A DNA stretch of 49,062 bases. Origin: Candidatus Omnitrophota bacterium (GTDB taxonomy: Bacteria > Omnitrophota > Gorgyraeia > Gygaellales > Profunditerraquicolaceae). The notes below the pieces were generated by a model. The model was given only the letters and a program-made list of their open reading frames with translations. It was not told where the DNA came from and did not search any database. The translations under genes were made by a program, and so were the position numbers. The stretch covers positions 1 to 49,062 of the forward strand of contig JAUYBI010000019.1 of NCBI GenBank assembly GCA_030693145.1, given 5' to 3'. This document shows, in pieces, positions 42,791-49,062 of the stretch (position 1 is the stretch's first letter; every line of letters begins with the position of its first letter).

Positions 42791-44122
42791 ACAATTGTCG
42801 ACATATTCTCCGATGAAATTATCTTCCCGGATACTTTTAAGCCTGGCGCGCACAATCAGATTACCTAAGCCAGGCCTAAACGGCAATTTTACCTTTAGGT
42901 AATTATCGGTTAAACCTTCTAATCGTTCCGGGCTGTCTTTAACTTTACCCTCAATTAAAACATCGACATTTTGACCCAAGAACTCCCGCATGAATTTTTT
43001 ACGGCATTCTTTAGCCACCCCTGCTAATTGATTACAACGCAAGCGGATTGTTTTTGAATTTACCACTCCCTTGAATTTTGCGGCTTTGGTCTGCGGACGG
43101 CTGGAATAAGGGAAAATATGCACTTTTAACGGCATAATTTTTCTGACCAGATCAACCGTGTTCTGAAAACTATCTTCGGTTTCTCCGGGGAAACCCACCA
43201 AACAGTCTGTGGTAATAGAAATTCCCGGAATGTTAAGCTTTAATCCGGCAATCAAATTTTCATATTTTTTTCTGCTGAATTTACGGTTCATCAGCTTCAG
43301 GATATGATTATCGCCGCTTTGCATAGGAATATGCAGATGCCGGCAAAGCTTTTTGCTATGCCGCAGGTATTTAATTAACCCCGGGGAAACATCACTGGCT
43401 TCAATAGAACTTAATCTTACGCGCGATAAACCCTTAATTTTCTCTAAGCAACCAGCCACATCCACAAGGTTTTCTTTGACCCCGGAACTTCTGCCGTAAG
43501 CACCCAGGCAAATACCGGTTAAGACTATTTCCTTATATCCGCAGGCCACCAGCTGCCTTGCTTCCTGAAGTATTTGTTTTAATTTTTTACTACGTTCACT
43601 TCCGCGGACTAAAGCTACTTTACAATAGGTGCAAAAATTACCGCACCCATCCTGGATTTTTAAGAAAGCCCGCGTATGCTGGCTAAAACTGCTTATGCTT
43701 TCCGGAAAAAAAGACTTTTTTATAATTAAACTAATGCCTTTAATCCTTTTTAACTGGCTCCAATCTTTTTCTGCCAGGCATCCGGTCACGATTACCCGCG
43801 CCTTGGGAGCCGCTTGAATACACCTGCGGATAATATTGCGGGATTTTTGATCTGCCCCGGAGGTAACCGTACAGGTATTCACCAAAAAATAATCCGGTTG
43901 GCCAGGCTGAACAACTTCTTTAAACCCCTTACTTAAAAATCTCTCGCGAATACTCTGGGTATCATACTGATTGGCCTTGCAACCGAGGGTAAAAAATTTA
44001 ATGGTTCGACTAGGCTCACCATTAATCCTGTGGTTCGACAAGCTCACCATCCCTCGAACCATCCCGAGCGAAGTCGAGGGAAGCAGAGTCGAAGGATTAA
44101 CGGTAGGATTAATTTTCTGCAT
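42773..44122 (-). CDS. mtaB: tRNA t6A37 methylthiotransferase MtaB, repeat-altered ends
   Basis: This radical-SAM enzyme converts t6A37 to ms2t6A37 in tRNA. It has the UPF0004 domain (KFFTLGCKANQYD, VNTCTVT, VIVTGCLAE) and the radical-SAM motif CGNFCTYCKV, then PMQSGDNHILKLMNR, DCLVGFPGETE and a C-terminal TRAM-like end. About 35 residues between the likely start (MQKINPTV) and TIKFF are a GGTTCGAC repeat read in frame. The start is uncertain: ATGs at 44122, 44062 and 44050 are in frame. I prefer 44122 because it overlaps the rsmE stop, as in coupled genes. The C-terminus is also repeat-encoded. Confidence 0.9.
   Translation of the reverse strand: MQKINPTVNPSTLLPSTSLGMVRGMVSLSNHRINGEPSRTIKFFTLGCKANQYDTQSIRERFLSKGFKEVVQPGQPDYFLVNTCTVTSGADQKSRNIIRRCIQAAPKARVIVTGCLAEKDWSQLKRIKGISLIIKKSFFPESISSFSQHTRAFLKIQDGCGNFCTYCKVALVRGSERSKKLKQILQEARQLVACGYKEIVLTGICLGAYGRSSGVKENLVDVAGCLEKIKGLSRVRLSSIEASDVSPGLIKYLRHSKKLCRHLHIPMQSGDNHILKLMNRKFSRKKYENLIAGLKLNIPGISITTDCLVGFPGETEDSFQNTVDLVRKIMPLKVHIFPYSSRPQTKAAKFKGVVNSKTIRLRCNQLAGVAKECRKKFMREFLGQNVDVLIEGKVKDSPERLEGLTDNYLKVKLPFRPGLGNLIVRARLKSIREDNFIGEYVDNCIVGEV
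44002..44099. repeat. GGTTCGAC/GTCGAAGG compound repeat at the 5' end of mtaB
   Basis: The plus strand shows ggttcgactaggctcacc, ggttcgacaagctcacc, ccctcgaacc, and gcgaagtcgaggg then gtcgaagg. It is flanked by attaatcc/ggattaa on both sides and internally, which may mark duplicated insertion-site sequence. It lies between the rsmE stop and the conserved part of mtaB. Confidence 0.75.
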
Positions 44123-44846
44123 TAAGTTTAATAAAACTAACCGCGGCAATCGCCGCGGTATCCACACGCAGGACTTGTTTACCTAAACTAACCGGCAGGA
44201 ATCCGGCCTCCTTGGCTAAGGCAACCTCCTGAGGCGTAAAATCACCTTCCGGCCCGATAAGCAGCATTACTTTTTTAACCGGTCTAGCTGAATGATTAAA
44301 AATTTCCTTAAGCGTGCTTCTCTCTGCCTCTAAGGTAGGAATTAACTTTAGATCAAAATCATCCGTATTTAAAATTACATCCTTAAACTCACTTACCGGC
44401 TTAATCAGCACAAATTTACTGCGCTGGCTTTGCTTAACCGCGCTTAGGGCAATTTTTTCCCAGCGCTGAAAGCGTTGTAATTTTTTCTGCTTATCCAATT
44501 TTACGATTACGCGTTCTGTCTGCAGCGGAATTATACAAGCAACACCTAATTGCGTAAGCTTATCGATGATATCATCCATTTTTACTTTTTTAGGGATGGC
44601 GCAAGCAACGGTTATTTCAATATCTAACGCATTGGGCGGCCTTTTTTCTTTTATTTCCAGGCGGGCTCCGCTTGGGACAAACTCTAAAACTTGCGCCACA
44701 TATTCATTACCTAAACAATCAAAAACCGCTATCCTTTGGCCGGGCCTGGCCCTCAATACATCCCTTAAATGGTGCAACTGAGCGGCATCCTTTAAAACAA
44801 TAACTTTATCCGCTAGATTAATTTTCTCAATAAAGAAACGGTTCAT
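44109..44846 (-). CDS. rsmE: 16S rRNA m3U1498 methyltransferase RsmE
   Basis: A 245-residue SPOUT-family enzyme with the N-terminal PUA-like part (LRDVLRARPGQRIAVFD) and the knotted SAM site LLIGPEGDFTPQEV and LGKQVLRVDTAAIAA. The usual GPEGGF reads GPEGDF. GAAGG precedes the ATG. It is followed by mtaB. Confidence 0.92.
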   Translation of the reverse strand: MNRFFIEKINLADKVIVLKDAAQLHHLRDVLRARPGQRIAVFDCLGNEYVAQVLEFVPSGARLEIKEKRPPNALDIEITVACAIPKKVKMDDIIDKLTQLGVACIIPLQTERVIVKLDKQKKLQRFQRWEKIALSAVKQSQRSKFVLIKPVSEFKDVILNTDDFDLKLIPTLEAERSTLKEIFNHSARPVKKVMLLIGPEGDFTPQEVALAKEAGFLPVSLGKQVLRVDTAAIAAVSFIKLNAEN

Positions 44847-44881
44847 CCCACACCTTCTTTTTTGTTAACTCAGTAAATCGC

Positions 44882-44964
44882 GGGGACGGTTCTATTTTTT
44901 AATAGCAACAGTAGGGGAGGTTTAAACCTCCCCTACTGTTTTGAGAAAAAATAGAACCGTCCCC
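44882..44964. repeat. composite repeat, outer GGGGACGG arms with nested GTTTAAAC palindrome
   Basis: Perfect 19-base outer arms (44882-44900 and 44946-44964) enclose a perfect 34-base palindrome (44907-44940). It lies in the gap between the MEMO/AMMECR1 gene and rsmE and could act as a bidirectional terminator. Confidence 0.85.
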
Positions 44965-44971
44965 ATTTATT

Positions 44972-46471
44972 TTACATCTTTTTTTCAGAAAAAATATCTG
45001 CAGTAAAAATATATAGCTGAGTATCTTTATCTTTCCAGGCATTTGCCGGCAAACCTGCCTTTTGTGAACAAAGATTATTCAAAAACTCTTCCTTGCTCCA
45101 ACCGGTTTCCGCGGCCACCTGCGGAAGGAATACCCCGCTTTGATTGCCTCGCCGGACCAATACTCCATGTTTCCCTAATTCTATTTTTTCAGCGGAAAGC
45201 ACTTTTTCTAATGGGGATAAAACAGAGACCTCAATTTGCACATCCTTAAGTTCTGATAAACTAAGCGCCTGAAACCGCGGGTCATCTACCGCTGCCTCAA
45301 TCGCCATATCGCGCACAGTCAGATAAAGAGGCTGGCTGCCGATAAGATTTCCGATACAACCCCGCAAATCATTATGCTGTTTAAGGGTAACAAAAGCCCC
45401 CATTTTCTGATTTAATACCAAATCAGATTCATTAACCGGTAATTTTTTTCCGGATTCTAAATACATCCCAATTGATTCGCGCGCAATCTTCAAAAGCTTT
45501 TGTTTTTGTTGAGTAGTTAACATATTATCTCCTTCCTGCCTCATCACTGCGCAGCTGGCATAGCCTACTGTCCAATTTCCTTTAGCTAACTTCCCCGTTA
45601 CTATTGCGGAATTCGTATGATTCAGCACTTTTAGCCTTTGCATCCCTAACTCTTTGGCTATATTCAAGGCAACCACAGCCGCAAATCCTCCGCAGGCTTG
45701 GGCCTTCCCATCACGCAAAGCATAATACAGCCCCTGGTAATCCATTTTCTTAATTAAATCCAGGGTGAACTCATCCACAATATCCGCTTCTTGGGGATCA
45801 TAACCATGATACAGATCCGTAGACACTACCACCAGGATATCTTTGCGTTGGCCAATTGCTTCTTTAAATAAAAGCGCTATTTTCTCACAGGTTTTTAAAG
45901 AACAGTCTCCTACAACTACCGGTACTATTTTCCAGCCATAATAATTGGCTGATCCGCCACGTTCTGTGGCGGAAAAATTAGGCAAGACTTTTTGTAAAAA
46001 AGGCAGCTGTACTTCTACTGAATGCTCACTGCTAAAAGCAGAGTCATCCTGGAAAACTCCCGGATCTTTACCCAGAACGCTTTTAACAAATTCCTCATCA
46101 ACATTAATTGTTCCTAAACTGGTAACAAAACTGCCCTGCCCGTAAAGAGCGGCTCCATTAAAAGCCTGATGATGACTGGTTCCGATAATAATTACAGTTT
46201 TATAATTTTTATTTTTTATAAGTTTATATCCAAAAGCCGCGCTCTGGCCGGAATAACCGTAACCCGCATGCGGGCTGATAAGCATAAAAATTTCACCAGA
46301 GGCAGATTGAGGCGGTACATTTTCTAAGAAACTATCAATCAGCGTTGACAATTCTTCTTTTGGCGCGGGATAAAACTGCCCGGCGAATTCAGGCTCCTTT
46401 ACGGAAGCCAAACAATCAAAACAGAAAGAAAATATAAAGAATTGAATTAAGAAAGCTATCTTGTAAAACAT
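44972..46471 (-). CDS. AmmeMemoRadiSam protein: MEMO1 domain fused to AMMECR1 domain
   Basis: Residues 1-22 are a signal-like hydrophobic stretch. Residues 24-310 are a MEMO1/dioxygenase-like domain (FAGQFYPAP, LISPHAGYGYSG, GTSHHQAF, and SSEHSVEVQLPFLQ). Residues about 318-499 are AMMECR1 (GAFVTLKQHNDLRGCIGNL, LGKHGVLVRRGNQSGVFLPQ). These two domains occur with a radical-SAM partner in the AmmeMemoRadiSam system; no such partner is next to it here. About 14 residues (167-180, SATERGGSANYYGW) interrupt the MEMO core where a short palindrome is inserted. An export signal on this pair is unusual. Confidence 0.88.
   Translation of the reverse strand: MFYKIAFLIQFFIFSFCFDCLASVKEPEFAGQFYPAPKEELSTLIDSFLENVPPQSASGEIFMLISPHAGYGYSGQSAAFGYKLIKNKNYKTVIIIGTSHHQAFNGAALYGQGSFVTSLGTINVDEEFVKSVLGKDPGVFQDDSAFSSEHSVEVQLPFLQKVLPNFSATERGGSANYYGWKIVPVVVGDCSLKTCEKIALLFKEAIGQRKDILVVVSTDLYHGYDPQEADIVDEFTLDLIKKMDYQGLYYALRDGKAQACGGFAAVVALNIAKELGMQRLKVLNHTNSAIVTGKLAKGNWTVGYASCAVMRQEGDNMLTTQQKQKLLKIARESIGMYLESGKKLPVNESDLVLNQKMGAFVTLKQHNDLRGCIGNLIGSQPLYLTVRDMAIEAAVDDPRFQALSLSELKDVQIEVSVLSPLEKVLSAEKIELGKHGVLVRRGNQSGVFLPQVAAETGWSKEEFLNNLCSQKAGLPANAWKDKDTQLYIFTADIFSEKKM
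45953..45973. repeat. short GC-rich palindrome inside the MEMO1 coding region
   Basis: The 21-base sequence has 8-base arms tccgccac/gtggcgga around gttct. It is translated in frame (SATERGGSA) between LPNF and KIVPVVVG, two blocks that are contiguous in other MEMO proteins. Confidence 0.7.
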
Positions 46472-46507
46472 GGGAGCAACCTGACTTTAACCTTTCAAGG
46501 ATTAGAT

Positions 46508-46619
46508 AAATTTTCCTTGTCGGAAACTCTGAATGGCACTTCGTTAGCTACGGCACTTGTCGTGCCGTTTAACGCTAACGCTGTGCAATTTAAATTTTCC
46601 TTGTCGGAAAATTTAAATT
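46508..46619 (-). repeat. hairpin and direct repeat downstream of tRNA-Ala
   Basis: A perfect 14-base inverted repeat (46587-46600 and 46606-46619, loop ttgtc) begins at the tRNA discriminator base. The 19-mer aaattttccttgtcggaaa occurs twice in direct orientation (46508-46526, 46592-46610), and a second hairpin (acggcac/gtgccgt) lies at 46550-46568. The first hairpin could serve in tRNA 3' processing or termination, though there is no U-tract. Confidence 0.55.
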
Positions 46620-46691
46620 GGAGCTGAGGAGGATCGAACTCCTGGCCTCTTCGATGCGAACGAAGCGCTCTCCCAACTGAGCTACAGCCCC
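46619..46691 (-). tRNA. tRNA-Ala (anticodon CGC)
   Basis: The minus strand folds into a standard 73-base cloverleaf: acceptor GGGGCTG/CAGCTCC, D arm with AGCTCAGTTGGGAGAGC, anticodon stem CTTCG/CGAAG with loop TTCGCAT (anticodon CGC) and T arm with GTTCGATCC. The G3:U70 wobble pair, the alanine identity element, is present. The 3' CCA is not encoded. Confidence 0.95.
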
Positions 46692-46716
46692 TCAATTTTT
46701 ACTTCGTAAAAATTGA
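46692..46716. repeat. perfect inverted repeat directly upstream of tRNA-Ala
   Basis: Eleven-base arms tcaatttttac/gtaaaaattga surround a three-base loop, touching the 5' end of the tRNA on the minus strand. It may help 5' processing or be a terminator for upstream transcription. The rest of 46717-46793 shows nothing clear. Confidence 0.5.
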
Positions 46717-46793
46717 CCCCGAGACAGAAGCCGAGGGGTAATTATCTGATTTAGAATTTTAACATAACTTAAAGAAATTAACAATAAAATAAA

Positions 46794-46879
46794 GAGGGCG
46801 GTTCTATTTTTTAATAGCAACAGTAGGGGAGGTTTAAACCTCCCCTACTTATTTTGAGAAAAATTATAACCGTACCCTT
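46794..46879. repeat. composite repeat with nested GTTTAAAC palindrome
   Basis: Outer arms gagggcggttctatttttt and aaaaattataaccgtaccc (diverged) enclose a 28-base palindrome (46822-46849). It follows the last prepilin gene and could terminate that operon. The layout, including the aatagcaacagtagg junction, matches the copy at 44882-44964. Confidence 0.75.
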
Positions 46880-46883
46880 GTTT

Positions 46884-47582
46884 CTAATTCGTAGAAGCAT
46901 TGTTGCAGATCAATCTGGTTTTCAACTCTACCTGAGGATTGGTTAAGCGGGTTGCCAACGTAGGAACTTGAGATGGATCATAACGGCCGACTAAACCCAC
47001 ATCCACAAAATTACCTAAAGGATCAACTACAACATAGAAGCCATCAGAGGCGCCATAAAGAGGAATAACTGGCAAAACACTATTGTTAAAATTAGCGACA
47101 ATTTTATTACTTAAGATTTCCGCAGGAACAAAAACCGGACGAACCGAACTACAACTTCCACAGCCTGCTCCCCTGCAACCAGACCTAAGATTATTCCCGG
47201 TAAGAGCATAATAGACCCAAACATCATCAGTTAAATCCAAAGGTGTCTGTGTAACCTGACAATCAACCCTGACCTCAAAACCCCTCGGGCTTATTGGATT
47301 CGGATATAATTTTATGGGCGGATTATTTACATCTCCGTTTGCCTGCTGCACATATTTACTCATATACTCCATGCAATAAGCCAGGTTATTTTGTACCTTT
47401 GCCCTTCTATCAGCGTTGATTATCTGCAGGTGGCCATAAGTTTCTAAACTATAAAAGCTTAAAACCATTGTGGCTACAACTATAATGCTGATCATTAATT
47501 CGACTAAAGTTACAGATTTAATATTTCTAGGCCGCTTAAAACCCAAAAACTTAAAACCTGTCAATCCTGTTATTTTATTCAT
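46884..47582 (-). CDS. prepilin-like protein with non-canonical cleavage residue
   Basis: The 232-residue product has a 23-residue basic leader (FKRPRNIKS) followed by VTLVELMISIIVVATMVLSF, the class III signal hydrophobic helix with Glu at +5. The residue before the cut is Ser instead of Gly. The body contains a Cys-rich loop (SGCRGAGCGSC). It is the last of four prepilin genes and probably a minor pseudopilin. Confidence 0.78.
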   Translation of the reverse strand: MNKITGLTGFKFLGFKRPRNIKSVTLVELMISIIVVATMVLSFYSLETYGHLQIINADRRAKVQNNLAYCMEYMSKYVQQANGDVNNPPIKLYPNPISPRGFEVRVDCQVTQTPLDLTDDVWVYYALTGNNLRSGCRGAGCGSCSSVRPVFVPAEILSNKIVANFNNSVLPVIPLYGASDGFYVVVDPLGNFVDVGLVGRYDPSQVPTLATRLTNPQVELKTRLICNNASTN

Positions 47583-47589
47583 CGGGATT

Positions 47590-47946
47590 TTAAGAGGATG
47601 GTTCGGTCCAGGAAATCGTGGTGATTACGCGGCGTAAGTCCGTAAAAGCAACAGGGTTTACAGCGTGTATTTCAGAAAAGCTCCTATTATTTACACTTTG
47701 GGTAATCCCAGCCCTGCTGCCTACCCTGAGCTCATTGCCTGCCTGATCCCAGGTATCCTGCCGCACATAAACTTGTAAAGGATCTAAAAAAAACTTACCT
47801 AACTGCGCGCTAGACATACGTTCCCGGATATGAATTATTTGTTTATTACCGGAAACAAAAACACTAAACAAGCCCACCATGACCAGAGAAAAGATAACTG
47901 TTGCCACCAGGATTTCAACTAGAGAAAAGCCCAATTGCTTACGCAT
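47590..47946 (-). CDS. prepilin-like protein (minor pilin/pseudopilin)
   Basis: A 118-residue product with leader MRKQLG, cut before FSLVEILVATVIFSLVMVGL, and Glu at +5. The rest is short (QVYVRQDTWDQAG) and ends after ISWTEPSS. Short lengths and operon position suggest a minor pseudopilin of the GspI/PilV type; this is inference. Confidence 0.8.
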   Translation of the reverse strand: MRKQLGFSLVEILVATVIFSLVMVGLFSVFVSGNKQIIHIRERMSSAQLGKFFLDPLQVYVRQDTWDQAGNELRVGSRAGITQSVNNRSFSEIHAVNPVAFTDLRRVITTISWTEPSS

Positions 47947-47949
47947 ATT

Positions 47950-48369
47950 TTACAGGCAGTTTGCTGCAGGATTACCACCAGTACAGCCTGGGTTTGTATC
48001 TCCCGAAAAATTAATTCTCCAAACTCGTCCGTCAGCGCCAGTACGGGTAACCGTACCAAATTCAGGGACAACAGTGCTGTCTAAAGCAGCTGACCAATTA
48101 ACACTAGCGCTTGCAGGTAAGCTTAATTTCAGAAAACTATTAATATCGGCAACAACGCCAGTAGTAGCCAGATACGGGTAATAAAATCCCTGCTCCATCC
48201 GGTAAATCTTCTCCGCCGCGCGAATAAGCGCCAAGCTAGCCTTAGCTTCCCGATTCAAGGTCTTTTCTTTAATATCTAAATAATTAGGCCAGGCTAAAGC
48301 CGCTAAAATACCAACGATCACCACTACCACTAGTATTTCAGTTAAAGTAAAACCCTTTTTTTTCAACAT
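47950..48369 (-). CDS. type IV pilin-like protein
   Basis: A 139-residue product with leader MLKKKG, cut before FTLTEILVVVVIVGILAALA, Glu at +5. The body starts AWPNYLDIKEKTLNREAKAS as in GspG/PilA-like pilins, and two cysteines near the C-terminus could close a disulfide loop. It lies four bases before the next prepilin gene. Confidence 0.85.
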   Translation of the reverse strand: MLKKKGFTLTEILVVVVIVGILAALAWPNYLDIKEKTLNREAKASLALIRAAEKIYRMEQGFYYPYLATTGVVADINSFLKLSLPASASVNWSAALDSTVVPEFGTVTRTGADGRVWRINFSGDTNPGCTGGNPAANCL

Positions 48370-48391
48370 GGCTGACTTTCAACTGACATTC

Positions 48392-48425
48392 AATCGTAGG
48401 GTGGGTTTAAACCCACCCTACGATT
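48392..48425. repeat. perfect 34-bp GTTTAAAC palindrome between two pilin genes
   Basis: The arms are aatcgtagggtgggttt and its complement. It separates the first and second prepilin genes and may reduce read-through, making the first gene the most highly expressed. Confidence 0.82.
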
Positions 48426-48453
48426 TTAACAAAAACTTAAGCTAACCCTTTTT

Positions 48454-48837
48454 TTAGTAACCCGCAGTTCCACCCCAGACACCGGCAATAGACAGAGTTT
48501 TCGTATAAATGCCAACTGTGCTTTGCGGTGGTTTTCCACCAGCAGCACATCTCGTGGCGGTGCATGTTCCGGTAGCCACATCACAAGCATAACTAAAATA
48601 GTGCGTGGCTGCGCACGCAACCGGAGCTCCTATGGATAAACTCGCCACTACTACATATACGCCATTCTCATTCATTTCCGCCACTTCCGCGCTCCTTAAA
48701 TTACCCAATATCATTCTGGCTTCAGCAGCCCGGCCTTTTTCAATTACCTTGGTATACTGCGATATGCCTACAGATGCCAGTATTCCCACGATGATAATAA
48801 CAATAATTAATTCTACAAGCGTAAATCCTCTTCTCAT
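48454..48837 (-). CDS. type IV pilin-like protein, first gene of prepilin operon
   Basis: A 127-residue product with the short leader MRRG, cut before FTLVELIIVIIIVGILASVG, Glu at +5. The helix continues ISQYTKVIEKGRAAEARMIL. Cysteines in PVACAATHYFSYACDV and TGTCTATRCAAGG could form two disulfides. AAGGAGGA precedes the ATG and a near-consensus promoter lies upstream, so it is probably the major subunit. Confidence 0.87.
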   Translation of the reverse strand: MRRGFTLVELIIVIIIVGILASVGISQYTKVIEKGRAAEARMILGNLRSAEVAEMNENGVYVVVASLSIGAPVACAATHYFSYACDVATGTCTATRCAAGGKPPQSTVGIYTKTLSIAGVWGGTAGY

Positions 48838-48884
48838 CTGACTCCTCCTTGTGCGGTTATGCCTATTATGCCTTTTCTAGTTTA

Positions 48885-48914
48885 AGTATATCATTCGCAC
48901 TGAACAATTGTCAA
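48885..48914 (-). promoter_or_regulatory. promoter of the prepilin operon
   Basis: The minus strand has TTGACA (48909-48914), an 18-base spacer and TATACT (48885-48890), about 48 bases before the first pilin ATG. The IS end lies only 24 bases upstream of the -35. Confidence 0.7.
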
Positions 48915-48937
48915 TAATTATCCTGTCATCTCCAAAT

Positions 48938-48983
48938 TAAAAGTGCACTGTTTTTAAAGGGAGTTACAATTTAAAAGTGCACT
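48938..48983 (+). repeat. left terminal repeat of IS, doubled
   Basis: The 18-mer taaaagtgcactgttttt occurs in direct orientation starting at 48938 and again at 48972, the reverse complement of the repeats at 69-102. This marks the left end of the IS copy that continues past the window. Confidence 0.75.
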
Positions 48984-48990
48984 GTTTTTT

Positions 48991-49032
48991 GTGCCATACT
49001 TGTAAGAAAAAGGAGGTTTACAAGTATGGCAC
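48991..49032 (+). promoter_or_regulatory. hairpin enclosing the transposase ribosome-binding site
   Basis: Perfect 15-base arms at 48991-49005 and 49018-49032 surround a 12-base loop that contains the AGGAGG Shine-Dalgarno (49011-49016). The ATG at 49026-49028 lies in the right arm, so it would be paired. Similar sequestration in IS10 and IS50 prevents translation from read-through transcripts. Confidence 0.7.
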
Positions 49033-49062
49033 AATTACACAAAAGATTTACCGATCAACAGG
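49026..49062 (+). CDS. transposase, N-terminal 12 codons (partial)
   Basis: The frame reads MAQLHKRFTDQQ and runs off the right edge. It is preceded by AGGAGG. With the matching terminal repeats it is the 5' end of the IS gene family whose 3' end is at 1-81. Family (IS481-like or related DDE) is from resemblance and cannot be settled on 12 residues. Confidence 0.6.
   Translation, partial: MAQLHKRFTDQQ

Noticed and set aside
46495-46695. 66-codon minus-strand frame over the tRNA
   Set aside because: It reads MRGCSSVGRALRSHRRGQEF, the well-known false translation of a tRNA gene.

Overview
The window is a 49 kb stretch of bacterial chromosome in which every complete gene I can support lies on the minus strand. 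The organism looks like an uncultured Gram-negative-type bacterium. It has an RND copper efflux trio, a porin remnant, cleaved type IV-like prepilins and a Na+/K+-type membrane pyrophosphatase. The dense short palindromic repeats and the gene style (a propeller plus TolC-like protein, short prepilins) resemble Candidatus Omnitrophota (OP3), but that placement is an inference from general resemblance. Both ends of the window fall inside copies of one insertion sequence in the same orientation. The left end holds the last 26 codons of its transposase and the right end the first 12, so these are probably assembly breaks at a multicopy IS.

Layout in transcription order, right to left. (1) 48.8-46.9 kb: four prepilin genes behind a strong promoter, then tRNA-Ala(CGC). 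(2) 46.5-39.2 kb: a MEMO1/AMMECR1 fusion, rsmE, mtaB, ybgC, a nitroreductase, a small membrane protein and hppA. (3) 38.9-35.2 kb: an ECF sigma factor, a soluble zinc-finger anti-sigma protein and a membrane-anchored CHAT protease with TPR repeats. (4) 35.1-14.3 kb: a roughly 20 kb sulfur assimilation supercluster. It runs Rrf2 regulator, a DUF2292 protein, APS reductase, a broken porin, a Pst-like ABC transporter, hemA, hemC, an HcyS-MetY fusion, HcyF, HcyD, sulfite reductase-TusA, cobA-hemD, hemB, hemL, metY, cysK, metX, metW and a small tautomerase. (5) 14.2-2.2 kb: a CsoR-headed copper operon (csoR, cusCBA, YHS protein, CcmH-DUF1573 protein, small lipoprotein, CuA cupredoxin, copA), with feoAB at its end. 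(6) 1.9-0.3 kb: a secreted beta-propeller protein with a TolC-like tail.

The sulfur block reads as a pathway from oxyanion uptake through APS and sulfite reduction to homocysteine and cysteine, with tetrapyrrole genes interleaved to make the siroheme that sulfite reductase needs. The sulfur carrier protein is fused to the homocysteine-forming enzyme through an internal Gly-Gly-Gly, next to a JAMM protease that could cut there. The Pst-like ATPase carries a TusA-like tail without the cysteine. HemA, HemB and HemC are each shorter than their families. The sigma/anti-sigma/CHAT-TPR trio is the other candidate undescribed system; its logic parallels the CRISPR-linked Csx29/Csx30/sigma module, with no CRISPR here.

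At least three families of palindromic repeats punctuate the window: a GTTTAAAC-centred palindrome, a GGGACGGTTCTATTTTT inverted pair often with the first nested inside it, and a GGTTCGAC/GTCGAACC element. Several supply start codons, stop codons or in-frame peptide to neighbouring genes. No interval longer than 300 bases lacks a gene.
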